DNA from: Deltaproteobacteria bacterium
GTDB lineage: Bacteria; Desulfobacterota_B; Binatia; UBA9968
Reading direction: 5' to 3'
DNA: 6,641 bases
NCBI GenBank assembly: GCA_005879255.1
Contig: VBKY01000185.1
Coordinates: forward strand, 58,577-65,217
Positions within the stretch are counted from its first letter, which is position 1. The number at the start of each line of letters is the position of its first letter. The notes beneath the pieces are model-generated. The model was not told the origin of the DNA and made no database searches. It saw only the letters and a list, made by a program, of their open reading frames with translations. Positions 6,233 through 6,641 of this stretch are shown in pieces. Position numbers and translations under genes: made by a program.

Positions 6233-6262
6233 TTTATATGACGCTCGGAGCAGCGGATGCAA
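6233..6262 (-). promoter_or_regulatory. Candidate sigma-70-type promoter of the YceI gene
   Basis: On the minus strand TTGCAT (6262-6257) and TATAAA (6238-6233) are 18 bases apart. The -10 matches 5 of 6 consensus bases; the -35 matches 3 of 6. The predicted transcript would start near 6226 and have a leader of about 34 bases containing the 6206-6221 hairpin. Placement relative to the GTG start is reasonable. Confidence 0.35.
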
Positions 6263-6378
6263 TCAGTCCCGAGCTGTCAGACTCGTATAAAAATGGTTTG
6301 AGACGTCTTCGCTGCGGGTAGGCTCCACACTTCTGTGAACCCCATCGGCAACACACTCCGTCTGACCTTGACCATGCT

Positions 6379-6397
6379 CCCGCGCTTCCTGAGCGGG
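6379..6397 (-). terminator. Hairpin just after the membrane-protein gene, possible terminator without clear U-run
   Basis: CCCGC (6379-6383) and GCGGG (6393-6397) can pair around a 9-base loop, with alternative inner pairing CGCT/AGCG. It starts 18 bases beyond the stop of the membrane-protein gene, in the right place for a 3'-end structure. No T-run follows on the minus strand, so it would be weak or Rho-assisted. Confidence 0.25.
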
Positions 6398-6415
6398 CTC
6401 TCCTTCCTGAATTCC

Positions 6416-6640
6416 TTAACGCGAGGCGGGCGCTTCAAAGACGCGCCGTAGCACGAAGTGGGTGGGCAGGTAGATCACAATCACGGTGACGGCCATGATG
6501 AACAGCAACCACAGCCAAGGTGCCATCATCGTCTGAGGATGCTTGTCATCGAGTCCGTACACGTAATTGATGTTGACCGCCCAGTTGGGGTGACTGGCCG
6601 AGGGCGGCTGGGCCGGGGCGAACAGATAGGAAATGAGAAA
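6416..6640 (-). CDS. C-terminal end of an unidentified integral membrane protein (truncated by window edge)
   Basis: The minus strand is open from the right edge to a TAA at 6418-6416, giving 74 residues. It starts with the hydrophobic end of a helix (FLISYLFAP), then a polar loop (HPNWAVNINYVYGLDDKHPQ). A clear transmembrane segment follows (about APWLWLLFIMAVTVIVIYL, residues 40-58), then a short basic tail (THFVLRRVFEAPASR). The alternation of helix, loop, helix and positively charged end marks a real polytopic membrane protein with a cytoplasmic C-terminus. The NYVYG...PW pattern is faintly reminiscent of YwaF/TMEM164-like proteins, but I do not recognise the family with confidence. It is on the same strand as YceI with a 223-base gap, so probably a separate unit. 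Confidence 0.6.
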   Translation of the reverse strand, partial: FLISYLFAPAQPPSASHPNWAVNINYVYGLDDKHPQTMMAPWLWLLFIMAVTVIVIYLPTHFVLRRVFEAPASR

Positions 6641-6641
6641 G

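Noticed and set aside
1..6641. CRISPR arrays, tRNA or rRNA genes, insertion sequences
   Set aside because: No regularly spaced direct repeats, no cloverleaf-like segments or rRNA-like blocks, and no transposase-like reading frames were seen on either strand.

Overview
The window looks like bacterial DNA of moderate GC content. Compact genes carry Shine-Dalgarno sites, and the Fic protein and probable glutathione S-transferase (GST) remnant at the left resemble proteobacterial, perhaps alphaproteobacterial, sequences. That taxonomic guess rests on remembered protein style only and is weak.

Layout. The left edge (3-935, + strand) is the 3' part of a Fic-family gene with an intact HPFLDGNGR active-site motif; its N-terminus lies outside the window. 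It is followed by about 540 bases with no convincing intact gene. This stretch holds a short open frame resembling the C-terminus of a GST (about 1097-1255) and two small hairpins, one ending in a T-run (1349-1371).

The rest of the window is on the minus strand. Reading in the direction of transcription: the last 74 codons of an unidentified membrane protein (6640-6416); a cytoplasmic YceI-family protein (6192-5638) with a plausible promoter and a leader hairpin; a luciferase-like flavin-dependent monooxygenase (5410-4286); and, 66 bases later, a free-standing 913-residue NRPS-like enzyme with adenylation, carrier and thioesterase domains (A-T-TE, 4219-1478).

Function. The monooxygenase and the A-T-TE enzyme look like one transcription unit and a minimal natural-product cassette. 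The A domain would activate an acid, the carrier would hold it as a thioester, the thioesterase would release it, and the flavoenzyme would oxidise the bound or released product. Two features make the A-T-TE enzyme unusual. Its thioesterase has cysteine in place of the usual serine nucleophile (GECTGG). Several adenylation core motifs (A4, A5, A8) depart from consensus, including loss of the Asp that normally grips an alpha-amino group. This suggests a substrate that is not a standard amino acid. YceI proteins are known to bind lipids or isoprenoids, so the neighbouring YceI could carry a lipophilic product or precursor, but it is 227 bases away and may be independent. No transporter, condensation domain, phosphopantetheinyl transferase or regulator is visible in the window.
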